Below are positions 43,915 through 52,599 of a stretch of 64,000 nucleotides of DNA, piece after piece (positions within the stretch are counted from its first letter, which is position 1; the number at the start of each line of letters is the position of its first letter). Both the position numbers and the translations under genes were made by a program. The notes beneath the pieces are model-generated. The model saw nothing but the letters and a program-made list of their open reading frames with translations. It was not told the origin of the DNA and made no database searches. The stretch is from Tolypothrix tenuis PCC 7101. Its GTDB lineage: Bacteria; Cyanobacteriota; Cyanobacteriia; Cyanobacteriales; Nostocaceae. The DNA is taken from the NCBI RefSeq assembly GCF_002368295.1, contig NZ_AP018248.1, positions 5,278,798-5,342,797 of the forward strand. Direction: 5' to 3'.

Positions 43915-45630
43915 TTAAAACAAAAAGTATCTTTGCGCCATTGGTAAAACTGTCGCAGGTTCACAAATCAACAATTCGCCATCAGCCCTGACTTCATAGG
44001 TTTCTGGATCTACTTCAATATGGGGTAGTGCATCATTTAGCTTTAAATCTCGCTTAGTTATTTGGCGTGTCCCGGAAACTGCTACCGCCGATTTTCTTAA
44101 ACTCAACTGGCTAGGAATTTCCCTTTCTAACGCCTCTTGGGAAACAAAAGTTAATGATGTGGCGTGACGCGCCCCTGCAAAACTACCAAACATCGGGCGC
44201 ATATGCACTGGTTGCGGTGTGGGAATGCTGGCGTTAGCGTCGCCCATTTGCGACCATGCGATCATCCCGCCTTTAATCACTATTTCTGGCTTCACACCAA
44301 AAAATGCCGGTCGCCACAAACATAAATCTGCAAGTTTCCCCTCTTCCACTGACCCGACATACTGGGCGATTCCGTGGGTAATCGCGGGGTTAATGGTGTA
44401 CTTGGCAACATATCTTTTGGCTCGAAAATTGTCTGCCCTTTGCTCATCTCCTTGCGGGTTAAGGATTCCCCGTTGCACCTTCATTTTATGAGATGTCTGC
44501 CAGGTGCGAATTATTACTTCGCCTACCCGCCCCATCGCTTGGGAGTCGGAGGAAATCATGCTAAACGCGCCTAAATCGTGCAAAATATCTTCGGCGGCGA
44601 TGGTTTCCCGACGAATGCGGGATTCAGCAAAAGCGACATCTTCCGCGATCGCAGGATCGAGATGGTGACATACCATCAACATATCCAGGTGTTCGTCTAA
44701 AGTGTTGAGGGTGTAAGGGCGTGTGGGGTTGGTGGAAGATGGGAGAACATTCGCCTCGCCACAAACTTTGATAATATCTGGTGCGTGTCCTCCCCCTGCG
44801 CCTTCAGTATGGTAGGTGTGGATAGCACGATTTTTAAAAGCTGCGATGGTATCTTCAACAAATCCGGCTTCGTTGAGGGTGTCGGTGTGAATTGCCACTT
44901 GTACATCATACTCATCCGCGACGCTGAGGCAAGTGTCAATGGTTGCGGGTGTGGTTCCCCAGTCTTCATGCAGCTTTAACCCCATTGCACCGGCTTGTAC
45001 TTGTTCCACAAGTCCTTGGGGTTGACTGGCGTTTCCTTTCCCTAAAAATCCTAAATTCACAGGAAACGCATCAGCAGCTTGCAACATCCGGTACATATTC
45101 CAAGGGCCTGGGGTGCAGGTGGTGGCGTTTGTTCCTGTAGCGGGGCCTGTTCCACCGCCAATCATCGTGGTAATTCCGGATGCGATCGCCACTTCTATCT
45201 GCTGCGGACAAATAAAATGAATATGGCTATCGATACCCCCAGCAGTGAGAATCATCCCTTCCCCAGCTAAGGCTTCGGTTCCGGGGCCAATAATAATATC
45301 GACATTATTTTGAATATAAGGATTTCCCGCTTTACCAATTTTAAATATCTTCCCGTCTTTAATGCCAATATCGGCTTTAACTACACCCCACCAATCAAGA
45401 ATTAAAGCATTTGTAATTACTAAATCTACAGCACCATCGGCGTTAGAAATGGGCGATTGTCCCATACCATCGCGGATGACTTTACCGCCACCAAATTTCA
45501 CTTCATCGCCGTAGGTGGTGAAATCTTGTTCTACTTCAATAAATAATTCTGTATCCGCAAGTCGGACGCGATCGCCTACTGTGGGGCCATAGGTTTCTGC
45601 ATAAGCACGGCGAGACATTTTGTAAGGCAT
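43915..45630 (-). CDS. ureC: Urease alpha subunit
   Basis: 571 residues from the ATG at 45630 (MPYKMSRRAYAETYGPTVGD), which has AAGGA 7 nt upstream. Hydrolyses urea to ammonia and carbamate with two nickel ions. GIDSHIHFICP (nickel His), GAMGLKLHEDWG with the carbamylated Lys, VAIHTDTLNEAG, and HTYHTEGAGGGHAPD (flap and active site). Separated from ureB by 814 bp with two opposite-strand genes, unlike the compact ureABC arrangement. Confidence 0.97.
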   Translation of the reverse strand: MPYKMSRRAYAETYGPTVGDRVRLADTELFIEVEQDFTTYGDEVKFGGGKVIRDGMGQSPISNADGAVDLVITNALILDWWGVVKADIGIKDGKIFKIGKAGNPYIQNNVDIIIGPGTEALAGEGMILTAGGIDSHIHFICPQQIEVAIASGITTMIGGGTGPATGTNATTCTPGPWNMYRMLQAADAFPVNLGFLGKGNASQPQGLVEQVQAGAMGLKLHEDWGTTPATIDTCLSVADEYDVQVAIHTDTLNEAGFVEDTIAAFKNRAIHTYHTEGAGGGHAPDIIKVCGEANVLPSSTNPTRPYTLNTLDEHLDMLMVCHHLDPAIAEDVAFAESRIRRETIAAEDILHDLGAFSMISSDSQAMGRVGEVIIRTWQTSHKMKVQRGILNPQGDEQRADNFRAKRYVAKYTINPAITHGIAQYVGSVEEGKLADLCLWRPAFFGVKPEIVIKGGMIAWSQMGDANASIPTPQPVHMRPMFGSFAGARHATSLTFVSQEALEREIPSQLSLRKSAVAVSGTRQITKRDLKLNDALPHIEVDPETYEVRADGELLICEPATVLPMAQRYFLF

Positions 45631-45666
45631 AATACATTCCTTGAAACTGAGGTTAGAATCGAGTTT

Positions 45667-46129
45667 AAACGCAAAGGGGCGCAAAGGTAAGCGCAGAGGT
45701 ACGCGGAGTATGGATGAGAATGATTTGAGTGGGACAATTATTGGTTGTGGAATGCGAGTACATACGGCATTGGGGCCGGGGTTGTTGGAGTCAGCTTATG
45801 AGGAGTGTTTGTATTATGAATTGAAGAAGAGGGGATTTAATGTTGGTAAGCAAGTTCCAATACCCCTTGTGTATGAAAAAGTGCAATTAGATTGTGTTTA
45901 TCGATTAGATTTAATAGTAGAAAATAAAGTAATTATTGAAGTGAAATCTGTAGAATCTATTCACCCAATTCACTCCGTACAACTTTTAACTTACCTTAAA
46001 CTCACAAATTGCAAACTGGGTATGCTGCTCAACTTTAACGTTCTCCACCTTAAAGAAGGCATTAAACGTGTGGCAAACAAACTCTAACTCCGCGTACCTC
46101 CGCGTTTCCCTCAGCGCCCCTCTGCGTTA
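45667..46129. repeat. 43-bp inverted repeat bracketing the GxxExxY gene
   Basis: Arms are 45667-45709 and 46087-46129. The right arm's reverse complement matches the left arm at 36 of 43 positions, including the inner 13 bp AGGTACGCGGAGT exactly. The left arm ends one base before the ATG at 45710 and the right arm begins at the stop codon. A related CTCTGCGCCTCTGCG run lies in the ureA-ureD gap near 47080-47105. Confidence 0.85.
45710..46087 (+). CDS. GxxExxY family protein
   Basis: 125 residues from the ATG at 45710; the open frame before it is the inverted repeat. Family signatures: GPGLLESAYEECLYYEL (GxxExxY), VQLDCVYRLDLIVEN (Asp) and KVIIEVKSVESI (ExK), which together look like a PD-(D/E)XK nuclease fold. 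Function unproven. Its tight bracketing by inverted repeats and location inside the urease cluster suggest insertion as a unit. Confidence 0.88.
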   Translation: MDENDLSGTIIGCGMRVHTALGPGLLESAYEECLYYELKKRGFNVGKQVPIPLVYEKVQLDCVYRLDLIVENKVIIEVKSVESIHPIHSVQLLTYLKLTNCKLGMLLNFNVLHLKEGIKRVANKL

Positions 46130-46180
46130 AAAATAATTGGGTTTATGCTATAAATAAGCGTTCTTGGAGGCGTTAACATC

Positions 46181-46393
46181 ATGACCATAGCAGAGGTAAT
46201 TTCCATAGTCCGCAAGCTTTCTCCATCAGAAAAACTCAAGCTAATTCGCATCCTTCTCAAAGATTTAGATACAGTCGAGGATATTTCTCCGTTGGAACCA
46301 TTCAAAACCTATGATTTACCTACTCTGTATAATAGCTTCGGGGCTGGTACAGTCTTGATGAAAGCACTCCAAAAAAAGGATTCCCGTAATTAA
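46181..46393 (+). CDS. Small hypothetical protein, antitoxin-like
   Basis: 70 residues (MTIAEVISIVRKLSPSEKLK start). The helix KLSPSEKLKLIRILLKDL is typical of small cyanobacterial proteins that sit beside toxin or nuclease genes. GGAGG lies 12 nt before the ATG. No toxin partner is adjacent except the GxxExxY gene 93 bp upstream. Reads against the urease genes. Confidence 0.6.
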   Translation: MTIAEVISIVRKLSPSEKLKLIRILLKDLDTVEDISPLEPFKTYDLPTLYNSFGAGTVLMKALQKKDSRN

Positions 46394-46444
46394 GCTGTAT
46401 GCGCTTCAAGAACCTTTTTAAACAGCAGAGTAACTCGGATATTT

Positions 46445-46750
46445 TTAGATGCTTCCGTTAATTTTGGCGTTAAATCCGTAGACTTGACGAGTACCAACCA
46501 AGGGAACTAAGGTTACTTCTTTTTCATCCCCTGGTTCAAAGCGAACTGCGGTTCCGGCGGGAATATCGAGGCGCATTCCTCGCGCTAGTTCTCTGTCAAA
46601 ACTTAAGGCTGTATTAACTTCAAAAAAGTGAAAATGTGAACCAACTTGTATAGGGCGATCGCCTGTATTTCCTACTATTAATTTAATAGTTTCACGCCCA
46701 GCATTCAATTCAATCTCTCCATCTGGCGTAATAATTTCCCCTGGAATCAT
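46445..46750 (-). CDS. ureB: Urease beta subunit
   Basis: 101 residues, normal for UreB: IPGEIITPDGEIELNAGRET, GDRPIQVGSHFHFFEVN, RGMRLDIPAGTAVRFEPGDE. Part of the urease (UreABC)3 complex. Follows ureA by 18 bp. Confidence 0.97.
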   Translation of the reverse strand: MIPGEIITPDGEIELNAGRETIKLIVGNTGDRPIQVGSHFHFFEVNTALSFDRELARGMRLDIPAGTAVRFEPGDEKEVTLVPLVGTRQVYGFNAKINGSI

Positions 46751-46768
46751 ACCTTACTCCCTTACAAA

Positions 46769-47071
46769 TTAACGAATCGGATTATGCACCGTCACCAACT
46801 TTGTCCCATCAGGAAAAGTTGCTTCTACCTGCACTTCATGCACCATTTCTGATACACCTGACATCACATCCTCTCGCGTTAACAAAGTTGTGCCATAACT
46901 CATCAATTCCGCAACAGTTTGTCCATCTCTAGCACCTTCTAAAATTGCAGCAGAAATATAAGCCACTGCTTCAGGATAATTTAATTTCAAACCTCTATTT
47001 TTACGTCTTTCTGCCACTAAAGCAGCAGTAAAAATTAACAACTTATCTTTTTCCTGCGGCGTAAGTTGCAT
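46769..47071 (-). CDS. ureA: Urease gamma subunit
   Basis: 100 residues: MQLTPQEKDKLLIFTAALVA, RGLKLNYPEAVAYISAAILE, DGQTVAELMSYGTTLL. Structural subunit of urease. Lies between ureD and ureB. Confidence 0.97.
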   Translation of the reverse strand: MQLTPQEKDKLLIFTAALVAERRKNRGLKLNYPEAVAYISAAILEGARDGQTVAELMSYGTTLLTREDVMSGVSEMVHEVQVEATFPDGTKLVTVHNPIR

Positions 47072-47110
47072 TTCTCCCTCCTCTGCGTTCTCTGCGCCTC
47101 TGCGGTTCGT

Positions 47111-47956
47111 TCAAACCTGCCAAACTCTAGGTACACAGCTACCACGACTCAAAAAATTAACCCGTAGCATCTGCCAAACAGACGTAAACCAGTTTCGCAC
47201 CTCAGACGACGAAGCACCGCGATATCTACATAAAAGTCCATGTTGTAGTCGCGACACCCCCACCTCTCCTGCACCATCCCATAAATTGCGGGCTTTTGCC
47301 ACTATTTCTGAGTCAACTGGATTACCCACCCAAACTAGACTACCGACAATTGGTTGTCCAGCCAAGCCGTGGGGACTGTGAAAAACTTCCTCGCTACCAG
47401 GTAAATATTGCCGATCAATCCATAAGGGTACACCTTGCTGCCAAATTTCGGTATGCGATCGCCATTCTCCTTGCAAGAATTTCTCTCCTCTAGCACTGCG
47501 CCCTAATCGCGTAATTTCCCAGCCTAACCAACTGGCTTCGGTTGCTAATTCTACCCGTAAATCTTGCCGATAAATCGCACTGTTAAACAAAATTGTTTCT
47601 TGGGGTAACCACTCTAAACAAGCACCAGCATCCACTTTGATATCGATTAATTGTCTGGCTTGCAGTCCATTGCTGCGGTAGATTTTACTAGCTGCAGCTG
47701 TAGTGATTAATGCTTGGGCGTGGGGTTGGAGGTGGAAATCGAGAGAAAGGCGATCGCCTGCCACAACTCCCCCAGCCGTATGTAAAATGACGCTATGACA
47801 GACTTGTTCACCTTCAGGATAAAACGGACGCTGTACCTTTAGCGGTGCTTGCTGGTGGTTGTAAATTAGCTGGGTGGTATTTTTGCGATCGGCGTAGACT
47901 AAATTAAGTTTGCCATGCCAAGCATTAGCAACTTCTTTTTCTAGAATTTCATTCAT
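47111..47956 (-). CDS. ureD: Urease accessory protein UreD
   Basis: 281 residues; with UreF and UreG it loads nickel into urease. Signatures: HTAGGVVAGDRLSLDF near 62, AASKIYRS, LEWLPQETILFNSA, and GRSARGEKF. First gene of ureDAB. The gap to ureA contains a CTCTGCG-type repeat. ureE, ureF and ureG are not in the window. Confidence 0.95.
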   Translation of the reverse strand: MNEILEKEVANAWHGKLNLVYADRKNTTQLIYNHQQAPLKVQRPFYPEGEQVCHSVILHTAGGVVAGDRLSLDFHLQPHAQALITTAAASKIYRSNGLQARQLIDIKVDAGACLEWLPQETILFNSAIYRQDLRVELATEASWLGWEITRLGRSARGEKFLQGEWRSHTEIWQQGVPLWIDRQYLPGSEEVFHSPHGLAGQPIVGSLVWVGNPVDSEIVAKARNLWDGAGEVGVSRLQHGLLCRYRGASSSEVRNWFTSVWQMLRVNFLSRGSCVPRVWQV

Positions 47957-48319
47957 TAATTTTGTGTAGTAGCAGGGGTAATAATCTCACGCATTCGACG
48001 AAGTCGTTCCCGCAGGGTAGGCGCAAAGTTTTTTCTGAGGTTTTTTCTACAAAGATAGAGATTAAGTATGAATGTTAATTATCTATCGATATAAGAGTGT
48101 TCTTTGATTTGTGAAAATTGGGATTATTCAGATACCTTAATTATCAAATAATTCGAGTATCTTGTTATTTACAGAAAAGTGTATGAGCAAATTTTATTTC
48201 CATGTATTTACTGAAATTATAAATAAAATTAATGCATGACATCCGTGCTATTTCCGAGGATAGATGCTTTTTTATCATGATAATTTGTAGTTATTAGAGC
48301 AATTTTCAAGGAAAGAATC
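47957..48319. other. Divergent promoter region of ureD and the 279-aa gene
   Basis: 363 bp without a gene. It should contain the urease promoter on the minus strand. I see no convincing GTA-N8-TAC NtcA site. AAGGAAAG before 48320 is the ribosome site for the plus-strand gene. Confidence 0.5.
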
Positions 48320-49159
48320 ATGGTGCATATCTTAGAAGACAGTGTAAAATTTTCTCTATCAATGGGGCTTCCTGAACAAGCTACCCAAGGTATTGAGAAG
48401 GCTAAAAATTTCTTGAATGATACAACTAATAGTACTATTAATAATCTAAAAGACATAACTACAAAGTCTATCACTGTTGTTGGTGAGTCAACAGAAAAAG
48501 CAAATCATGTTTTAAGTACAGGAGCAAAGGAAGCAAAACAAGTTTTAACTCAAACTGTAACTGATACAGCTAATAACGTAAATAAATTTACAATGACAAC
48601 TGTAGATACAATTCATGAGCAAGCGAACAACGTAAAGGATTCTTTGTTAGTAACGAGTAGCAACATAGAACAGTCATTAGAACAGAAGCTACATCAAGTT
48701 GAACAATTAAGTAATACTATTTCTACAGAAATTGAACGGACTATTACTTCTTTTTTTACTCATCAAATTGATAATATTAAAATCTGGATTGATGCTCATC
48801 CAATTATATCAGTTCCACTCAAATTCCTTGCTTGGGGAGTGAATCATCCTATACCAGGCTTAGTTATTTTTATTGTTTTTATACTTATTTTTTTGCAATT
48901 ATTTACAGTTTTTAATCGTCTTTTGCAAAGAGGATTATTACTTACATTAGCCGCTCCATTTAAATTAGTTACACCATTATTTAAATGGAGTTTTATACCT
49001 TTAAGATTATTAGGGCAAAAATCTAGCAGTGCTTTTATATCTGGCTCTCAGAATAGCAACGACAGGCTCACTAACCTTTTAAGCAGACTAGAAATAATTA
49101 AGCAAGAACAGAACAGTATTCTAGAAGAAATTTCGGCAATAGTTGCAGCTAATAAATAA
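48320..49159 (+). CDS. Coiled-coil membrane protein, unrecognised
   Basis: 279 residues, no known family. Residues about 20-145 are a long, polar, heptad-like helix rich in Thr/Asn/Gln (STEKANHVLSTGAKEAKQVL), comparable to apolipoprotein- or LEA-like helices. One or two membrane helices lie at about 175-205 (PGLVIFIVFILIFLQLFTVF), and a short C-terminal coiled coil ends it (RLEIIKQEQNSILEEISAIV). Probably a membrane-tethered scaffold. Followed by a terminator hairpin. Confidence 0.7.
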   Translation: MVHILEDSVKFSLSMGLPEQATQGIEKAKNFLNDTTNSTINNLKDITTKSITVVGESTEKANHVLSTGAKEAKQVLTQTVTDTANNVNKFTMTTVDTIHEQANNVKDSLLVTSSNIEQSLEQKLHQVEQLSNTISTEIERTITSFFTHQIDNIKIWIDAHPIISVPLKFLAWGVNHPIPGLVIFIVFILIFLQLFTVFNRLLQRGLLLTLAAPFKLVTPLFKWSFIPLRLLGQKSSSAFISGSQNSNDRLTNLLSRLEIIKQEQNSILEEISAIVAANK

Positions 49160-49169
49160 TTATTTGAGA

Positions 49170-49200
49170 AAAACAGCTACTTTTTTAAAGTAGTTGTTTT
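49170..49200. terminator. Hairpin AAAACAGCTAC/GTAGTTGTTTT
   Basis: An 11-bp stem with one G-T pair and A/T runs on both sides, 11 bp after the stop of the coiled-coil gene; works in either direction in principle. Confidence 0.7.
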
Positions 49201-49213
49201 AAAAAATTTCTAA

Positions 49214-49441
49214 ACTAATATAATAAATTATACTCATTTATTTGGCACTATTGCCGCACTTGTTGCACACTATCCAGAATTTATTTTATTAGCAAATAAG
49301 TTACTAAATTTGATAATTACAGGAGCATCAATTCATGAAATATTTACGGCTTTAGTAGACTTTGCTAACTCGCTAGGATTATCTTTAAATGTTGTTCTTG
49401 AATTGTTACAAACAATTTCAGGAATATTAGTTATATTCTAA
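49214..49441 (+). pseudogene. Start-less 75-codon hydrophobic reading frame
   Basis: An open frame of 75 codons between stops holds a convincing-looking hydrophobic peptide (ALVAHYPEFILLANKLLN; LVDFANSLGLSLNVVLELL) but has no ATG, GTG or upstream TTG; the only TTG would give a 43-residue product. This may be the 3' remnant of a gene that lost its start, in the same direction as the coiled-coil gene. Confidence 0.3.
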
Positions 49442-49483
49442 ACATAATAATTTCAATTTGAAGCAATAAGATAACAGGTGGGT

Positions 49484-49508
49484 AGGGGCACAACATTCTT
49501 GTGCCCTT
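49484..49508. terminator. GGGGCACAA/TTGTGCCC hairpin
   Basis: A 9-bp stem with a 5-nt loop lies 13 bp beyond the stop of the minus-strand Rpn gene. The GGGGCACAA...TTGTGCCCC unit is common as a dispersed palindrome in cyanobacteria. Confidence 0.5.
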
Positions 49509-49520
49509 ATGAATATAATT

Positions 49521-50339
49521 CTAATTATTGTCATTTAACCAAAGCTCTAAATCAGCAACTTCTGAAAAATCAAACAACGCTTCTCCCAATTCTTCTAACT
49601 TTTCAATAGATAATCCCCGAATACGTTCAATGAGTGACGTACCTATTTCACCAAAACGCCGATTTAGCATCCGTAATATCAAACTTTCTTCACCTTGTTT
49701 TTTACCTTGTTGCAAAATATCTTGATAAATTACAGACTCTTTCATAATATCCTCCCGTAATAATTGGCGAATCAAATCTTTTTCAAACCGCAAACCTGCC
49801 AAAATTTCTACACAACCTGCTATATTTTGTCGCTGCTCTCTATTAGGAATTGTAGCGACTCGTTCGGCAACTTGTGCTAGCAATCCTTGGGGTGACTCGG
49901 TTCTGGTTAATGTTGCTAGAGGTAACAGTGCAGGATTTGCCAAAAATGCTGCTGAATCTTGCTCCCATAGACGAACTACTCGATATTGATGAATTGTTGT
50001 GTCATCTCGATATTCTTCAGTAAAAGCCATTTCGTTAGTAGTTTCCTGTAAAAAGATGATTACTTGGGTTACAGGACATCGATATTGACGCTTTAACCTC
50101 ACAGAATAATCAAGCATTCGGAAGTTAAGTGGCGGATCGGATATCGTTAATGTTTGAAATTCAATATGTAAAATTTTGTTAGCTGCTTGCAGAAATGTCA
50201 CAGAATCTGCACGAATTGGTTCTAGTGTCAGTTCAGTTTTTAAGATTTCAATTTGTGGCGCGTCTACTCCCAGCAACCAACGGACAAAATCTCCTGGGTA
50301 CTGTTCAGCTAAATATTTACAAGCGTTGTCGTAACTCAA
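49521..50339 (-). CDS. Rpn-family nuclease-like protein with DUF4351 tail
   Basis: 272 residues. The N-terminal part has the Rpn PD-(D/E)XK layout: SYDNACKYLAEQYPGDFVRWLLG, an Asp in RADSVTFLQ, and ILHIEFQTL (ExQ). The C-terminal 60 residues (LRMLNRRFGEIGTSLIERIR and LGEALFDFSEVADLELWL) match the DUF4351 helical domain. Rpn proteins are DNA endonucleases promoting RecA-independent recombination in E. coli; cyanobacteria have many copies. Confidence 0.85.
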   Translation of the reverse strand: MSYDNACKYLAEQYPGDFVRWLLGVDAPQIEILKTELTLEPIRADSVTFLQAANKILHIEFQTLTISDPPLNFRMLDYSVRLKRQYRCPVTQVIIFLQETTNEMAFTEEYRDDTTIHQYRVVRLWEQDSAAFLANPALLPLATLTRTESPQGLLAQVAERVATIPNREQRQNIAGCVEILAGLRFEKDLIRQLLREDIMKESVIYQDILQQGKKQGEESLILRMLNRRFGEIGTSLIERIRGLSIEKLEELGEALFDFSEVADLELWLNDNN

Positions 50340-50401
50340 GTTATTTGGTTGTTACACGATATTAATTTATTTACTATAATTCTGCGATTTGATAACACAA
50401 A

Positions 50402-50436
50402 AAAACAGCCGCCTCCACCAGGGAAGCAGCTGTTTT
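50402..50436 (-). terminator. groESL terminator
   Basis: Read on the minus strand, AAAACAGC pairs with GCTGTTTT around a G/C-containing inner region and is followed by a T7 run. It lies 24 bp past the groL stop. Confidence 0.85.
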
Positions 50437-50459
50437 GACAAATAGGGGGCTAGTAAATA

Positions 50460-52097
50460 TTAGTAATCGAAGTCGCCGCCACCCATACCGCCACCAGCAG
50501 CAGGTGCAGCATCTTTGGGTTCAGGCTTATCAACTACGATGCACTCGGTTGTCAACACCATACCAGCGATGGAAGCTGCGTTTTGCAGAGCAGAACGAGT
50601 TACCTTAGCAGGGTCAACAATACCAGCAACAAACAAGTCAACAAACTCGTTGGTTGCAGCGTTGTAGCCAACGTTGAAGTCTTTTTCTTTCACACGTTCA
50701 GCAATTACAGCGCCGTTTTGACCAGCGTTTTCTGCAATTCTCTTCAGAGGTGCAGGTAAAGCACGAGCAACAATCAACGCACCAGTTAATTCTTCACCAG
50801 AGAGGTTGCTGTTAGCCCATTCTTCCAGTTGAGGAGTTAAGTGAGCGAGGGTTGTACCACCACCGGGAACGATACCTTCTTCAACAGCAGCTTTAGTAGC
50901 GTTGATAGCGTCTTCTAGGCGCAGTTTCTTGTCCTTCATTTCGGTTTCGGTTGCTGCACCAACTTTTACAACTGCGACACCACCAGCTAGTTTAGCTAGA
51001 CGTTCTTGCAGTTTTTCTTTGTCGTAAGAAGATTCGGTTTCTTCAATTTGACGACGGATTTGGTCAATCCGAGCCTTAACAGCAGCTTCGTTACCTTCAG
51101 CAACAATTGTGGTGTTGTCCTTGGTAATGGTGATGCGGCGAGCTTTACCTAAGCTATCTAGCTTGGTGTTATCCAATTTCAAGCCAGCATCTTCGGTAAC
51201 TAGTTGACCACCAGTGAGGATAGCGATATCTTCCAGCATAGCTTTGCGGCGATCGCCAAACCCAGGAGCCTTAACAGCAGCTACGTTCAGTACACCACGT
51301 AGGCGGTTAACTACTAGAGTTGCCAAAGCTTCTTTTTCAATATCTTCAGCAATGATTACTAAGGGACGACCAGCACGTGCTACTTGCTCAAGCACGGGTA
51401 CCAGGTCTTGTACCAAAGCAATTTTCTTATCGGTTAACAGAATGAAAGGCTCATCGAAGACGGCTTCCATCCGTTCTGGGTCGGTAGCGAAGTAAGGAGA
51501 AATATAGCCTTTGTCAAAACGCATCCCTTCGGTGATTTCCAGTTCGGTGGTCATGGATTTCCCTTCTTCTAGGGAAATTACGCCTTCTTTACCCACCTTA
51601 TCCATTGCTTGGGCAATCATCTGACCGACTTCTTCGTCGTTACCGGCAGAGATGGAACCAACTTGAGCAATAGCTTTGGAATCTTCTACGGGACGAGCGT
51701 GTTGAGCAATCTTTTCTACTAAGAAGTTAGCGGCTTTGTCAATACCACGCTTCAATAAAATTGCATTTGCGCCAGCAGCAACGTTGCGTAAGCCTTCTTT
51801 CACAATTGCGTGCGCTAAAACGGTAGCTGTGGTGGTACCATCACCCGCAGCGTCGTTGGTCTTAGAAGCAGCTTGGCGAATCAAAGCCACGCCAGTATTT
51901 TCAATATGGTCTTCTAATTCGATTTCTTTGGCAATGGTTACGCCATCATTGACGATTTGCGGTGCGCCAAATTTCTTCTCTAGCACGACGTTACGACCTT
52001 TAGGGCCAAGGGTAACAGCCACTGCTTCAGCTAGAATATCCATGCCTCGTTCCAGGGCGCGACGGGCGTTTTCGTTGTAGATAATGCGCTTTGCCAT
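50460..52097 (-). CDS. groL: Chaperonin GroEL (groESL operon copy)
   Basis: 545 residues, the large chaperonin subunit. GDGTTTATVLAHAIV (ATP binding), SISAGNDEEVGQMI, and the Gly/Met-rich C-terminus GGGMGGGDFDY. Cyanobacteria usually have two groEL genes; the one preceded by groS, as here, is the GroEL1 type. Spacing to groS is 107 bp, filled by GTCATTTGT repeats. Confidence 0.97.
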   Translation of the reverse strand: MAKRIIYNENARRALERGMDILAEAVAVTLGPKGRNVVLEKKFGAPQIVNDGVTIAKEIELEDHIENTGVALIRQAASKTNDAAGDGTTTATVLAHAIVKEGLRNVAAGANAILLKRGIDKAANFLVEKIAQHARPVEDSKAIAQVGSISAGNDEEVGQMIAQAMDKVGKEGVISLEEGKSMTTELEITEGMRFDKGYISPYFATDPERMEAVFDEPFILLTDKKIALVQDLVPVLEQVARAGRPLVIIAEDIEKEALATLVVNRLRGVLNVAAVKAPGFGDRRKAMLEDIAILTGGQLVTEDAGLKLDNTKLDSLGKARRITITKDNTTIVAEGNEAAVKARIDQIRRQIEETESSYDKEKLQERLAKLAGGVAVVKVGAATETEMKDKKLRLEDAINATKAAVEEGIVPGGGTTLAHLTPQLEEWANSNLSGEELTGALIVARALPAPLKRIAENAGQNGAVIAERVKEKDFNVGYNAATNEFVDLFVAGIVDPAKVTRSALQNAASIAGMVLTTECIVVDKPEPKDAAPAAGGGMGGGDFDY

Positions 52098-52110
52098 AAT
52101 TGTTAATAGT

Positions 52111-52180
52111 CCTTTGTCATTTGTCTTTTGTCTTTTGTCATTTGTCCCTTGTCATTTGTCTTTTGCCATTGGCTAATGAC
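52111..52180. repeat. GTCATTTGTCTTTT tandem repeats in groS-groL gap
   Basis: About six degenerate 7-9-bp units, the longest run of this family in the window, followed near 52184 by the partly complementary AATGACAAAATGACC. Confidence 0.7.
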
Positions 52181-52204
52181 AAAATGACCAATGATCAATG
52201 ACCA

Positions 52205-52516
52205 TTACGCAACGACTGCTAGAATATCTTTCTCAGAAAGCAGAACGTACTCTTCGGTGCCCAGCTTGACATCTGTGCCAGCGTACTTGGAGTACAGAAC
52301 TTTGTCTCCAATTTTGATTTCTGGTTCTTGACGAGAACCGTCATCATTCCGCTTGCCAGGGCCAATTGCAACCACTTCACCTACCTGGGGCTTTTCCTTG
52401 GCGGTGTCGGGCAAATAAAGACCACCTGCGGTCTTTTCCTCAGAGGCGCTCACTTTCACGAAAACGCGATCGCCCAAAGGTTTAACTGTAGAAACGCTTA
52501 AAGATACTGCTGCCAT
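52205..52516 (-). CDS. groS: Co-chaperonin GroES
   Basis: 103 residues from the ATG at 52516; the frame upstream runs into the CIRCE operator, so the longer start is rejected. Core motifs: VKPLGDRVFVKV, EKTAGGLYLPDTAKEKPQ, GKRNDDGSRQEPEIK and VLYSKYAGTDVKL. Caps the GroEL barrel. Confidence 0.97.
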   Translation of the reverse strand: MAAVSLSVSTVKPLGDRVFVKVSASEEKTAGGLYLPDTAKEKPQVGEVVAIGPGKRNDDGSRQEPEIKIGDKVLYSKYAGTDVKLGTEEYVLLSEKDILAVVA

Positions 52517-52533
52517 ATTTAATTTCTCCAGAG

Positions 52534-52560
52534 TTAGCACTCTCAACTCCTGAGTGCTAA
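52534..52560 (-). promoter_or_regulatory. CIRCE operator
   Basis: TTAGCACTC, 9 nt, GAGTGCTAA: a perfect match to the HrcA-binding CIRCE element, 17 bp upstream of the groS ATG. It predicts heat-shock repression of groESL by HrcA. Confidence 0.98.
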
Positions 52561-52599
52561 TTTACCGAAGAGTTGCACACAATGGCAACAATTTTTGGT

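Noticed and set aside
47957..48319. NtcA site before ureD
   Set aside because: No GTA-N8-TAC match with a well-placed -10 element was found.
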